A stretch of 64,000 bases of DNA from Mucilaginibacter sabulilitoris (GTDB lineage: Bacteria > Bacteroidota > Bacteroidia > Sphingobacteriales > Sphingobacteriaceae), in contig NZ_CP139558.1 of the NCBI RefSeq assembly GCF_034262375.1, forward strand, positions 5,456,001 through 5,520,000, given 5' to 3'. This document shows positions 63,154 to 64,000 of the stretch, piece after piece (the stretch's first letter is position 1; every line of letters starts with the position of its first letter). Under the pieces are notes generated by a model. The model ran no database searches. It was not told where the DNA came from and saw nothing but the letters and a program-made list of their open reading frames with translations. The translations under genes were made by a program, and so were the position numbers.

Positions 63154-64000
63154 TTAAATAGAAAATTCAGTCCACTTTTTATCTGATTTGCCCGAGGCTA
63201 TTACATTTTCAATAAATGCCATGCCGCGGACACCGTCTTTAATTCCGGGATAGTCCTGTTCTTCAGGAGAAGGGGTTTTGCCTGCGATGCTTGCCTTAAC
63301 GGTTAAGGCAAAGTTGCGGTACAGGTTGGCAAAAGCTTCCAGGTAACCTTCCGGGTGACCCGGAGGGGTACGCGTGTTATGCTGTGCAAATGAACTGGTG
63401 TAACCCGCGCCGGTGCGCCATACCTCCATTGGTTTATCGGTGTACATCAAGGTTAACGAATTGGCATCGCTCTGGTGCCATTCTAAACCGCCTTTTTCGC
63501 CGTAAACGCGTATTTTAACATTATTTTCTTCGCCGGCTGCAATTTGGGTAGCGGTTAGTACACCGCTTGCGCCGTTATTGAATTTAAGCAGCGCAGCGCC
63601 GTCATCATCAAGCTTACGGCCTTCCACCACAATATTAATATCGGCACATATCTGCGTTACTTCCAAACCGGTTACATATTCGGCCAGGTTAAAGGCGTGC
63701 GTGCCAATATCGCCCATGGCACCAGCTATACCACTTTTACCAGGGTCGGTACGCCATGAAGCCTGTTTATTATCATCGCCTTCCAGAAAGCTGCTCAACC
63801 ATCCCTGAGGATACTCCACATATACTTTACGTATTTTGCCTAGCTTACCGGCTTTTATCAATTGCTTAGCCTCTTTAATCATTGGGTAGCCTGTGTAAGT
63901 ATGGGTAAGGCAAAACAGTTTACCTGTTGCCTGTACCACCTTATCCAGTTCTTTGGCTTCGGCCAGCGAAAAAGTCATGGGTTTATCTAAAATAACGTGG
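63154..64000 (-). CDS. Gfo/Idh/MocA-family oxidoreductase (cut by window edge)
   Basis: The frame continues to the right edge: upstream of the first internal ATG (63978) it still reads HVILDKPM, which is the conserved EKP-type motif of the family, so the N-terminal Rossmann domain lies outside the window. The visible ~280 residues are the C-terminal alpha/beta domain, with MGDIGTHAFNLAEYVTG containing the catalytic Asp and His. These enzymes oxidise or reduce sugars with NAD(P), often at C3. It is the most upstream visible gene of the operon that contains the isomerase. Confidence 0.92.
   Translation of the reverse strand, partial: HVILDKPMTFSLAEAKELDKVVQATGKLFCLTHTYTGYPMIKEAKQLIKAGKLGKIRKVYVEYPQGWLSSFLEGDDNKQASWRTDPGKSGIAGAMGDIGTHAFNLAEYVTGLEVTQICADINIVVEGRKLDDDGAALLKFNNGASGVLTATQIAAGEENNVKIRVYGEKGGLEWHQSDANSLTLMYTDKPMEVWRTGAGYTSSFAQHNTRTPPGHPEGYLEAFANLYRNFALTVKASIAGKTPSPEEQDYPGIKDGVRGMAFIENVIASGKSDKKWTEFSI

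Noticed and set aside
1..64000. CRISPR arrays, tRNA and rRNA genes
   Set aside because: Reading both strands I saw no regularly spaced direct repeats with spacers and no tRNA- or rRNA-like segment; the short-period arrays at 2930 and 46786 have no spacers.

Overview
The window looks like chromosome from a member of the Bacteroidota, most likely Sphingobacteriaceae (Mucilaginibacter/Pedobacter-like). The reasons are a SusC/SusD pair with a FecR/ECF sigma switch, many lipoprotein and Tat signals on secreted carbohydrate enzymes, clan GH92/GH95/GH88 hydrolases, FtsX-type permeases with a sigma54 regulator, AT-rich intergenic DNA with few Shine-Dalgarno sites, and several intergenic repeat families. 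Genus-level placement is an inference; no rRNA or tRNA gene was seen.

Layout. (1) 1-6256: an L-fucose locus on the minus strand: a GH95 alpha-L-fucosidase cut by the left edge, a lipoprotein mutarotase, a sodium/sugar symporter, an L-fuconate dehydratase-like enolase and an SDR resembling L-fucose dehydrogenase, with a divergent AraC regulator. (2) 6431-8755: a GH92 alpha-mannosidase. (3) 8977-16325: a four-gene operon of planctomycete-type redox/secreted proteins (PSCyt1-DUF1549-DUF1553, DUF1501, a beta-propeller, a DUF2231-cytochrome-LRR fusion) with a divergent AraC gene. (4) 17444-20289: a signalling operon of histidine kinase, single-domain receiver and receiver-adenylate cyclase. (5) 20772-24289: YitT, HD-domain, dicarboxylate symporter and TRIC-type membrane genes. 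(6) 24342-31513: ECF sigma, FecR, SusC, SusD. (7) 31672-40541: TMEM175-like channel, GH88, PQQ dehydrogenase, DUF885 peptidase, clan GH-D hydrolase, an ABM protein and a cupin resembling hydroxynitrile lyase. (8) 40961-49707: a MacAB-TolC-like export operon that ends in its own sigma54 activator and kinase, with a sigma54 promoter visible 25 bases upstream of the first gene. (9) 49864-51928: a patch of intergenic repeats interrupted by an IS110-family element. (10) 51939-55047: a multi-PAS kinase with a receiver. (11) 55171-64000: a long minus-strand run (NIPSNAP, DUF1080, three TIM-barrel isomerase/epimerases, two MFS carriers, cytochrome c, Gfo/Idh/MocA dehydrogenase cut by the right edge) that fits oxidation and cleavage of glycosides through 3-keto sugars.

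The strongest observations are: an IS110 element inserted exactly inside a chromosomal repeat, whose 222-base leader holds short matches to both the target and the donor end, as expected of a bridge RNA; the closed regulatory loop of the sigma54 export operon; and the planctomycete-type redox operon, whose function is unknown to me. The window also carries composite inverted repeats in which an internal palindrome has flipped orientation between copies, and heptamer and octamer arrays placed directly in front of start codons within operons.
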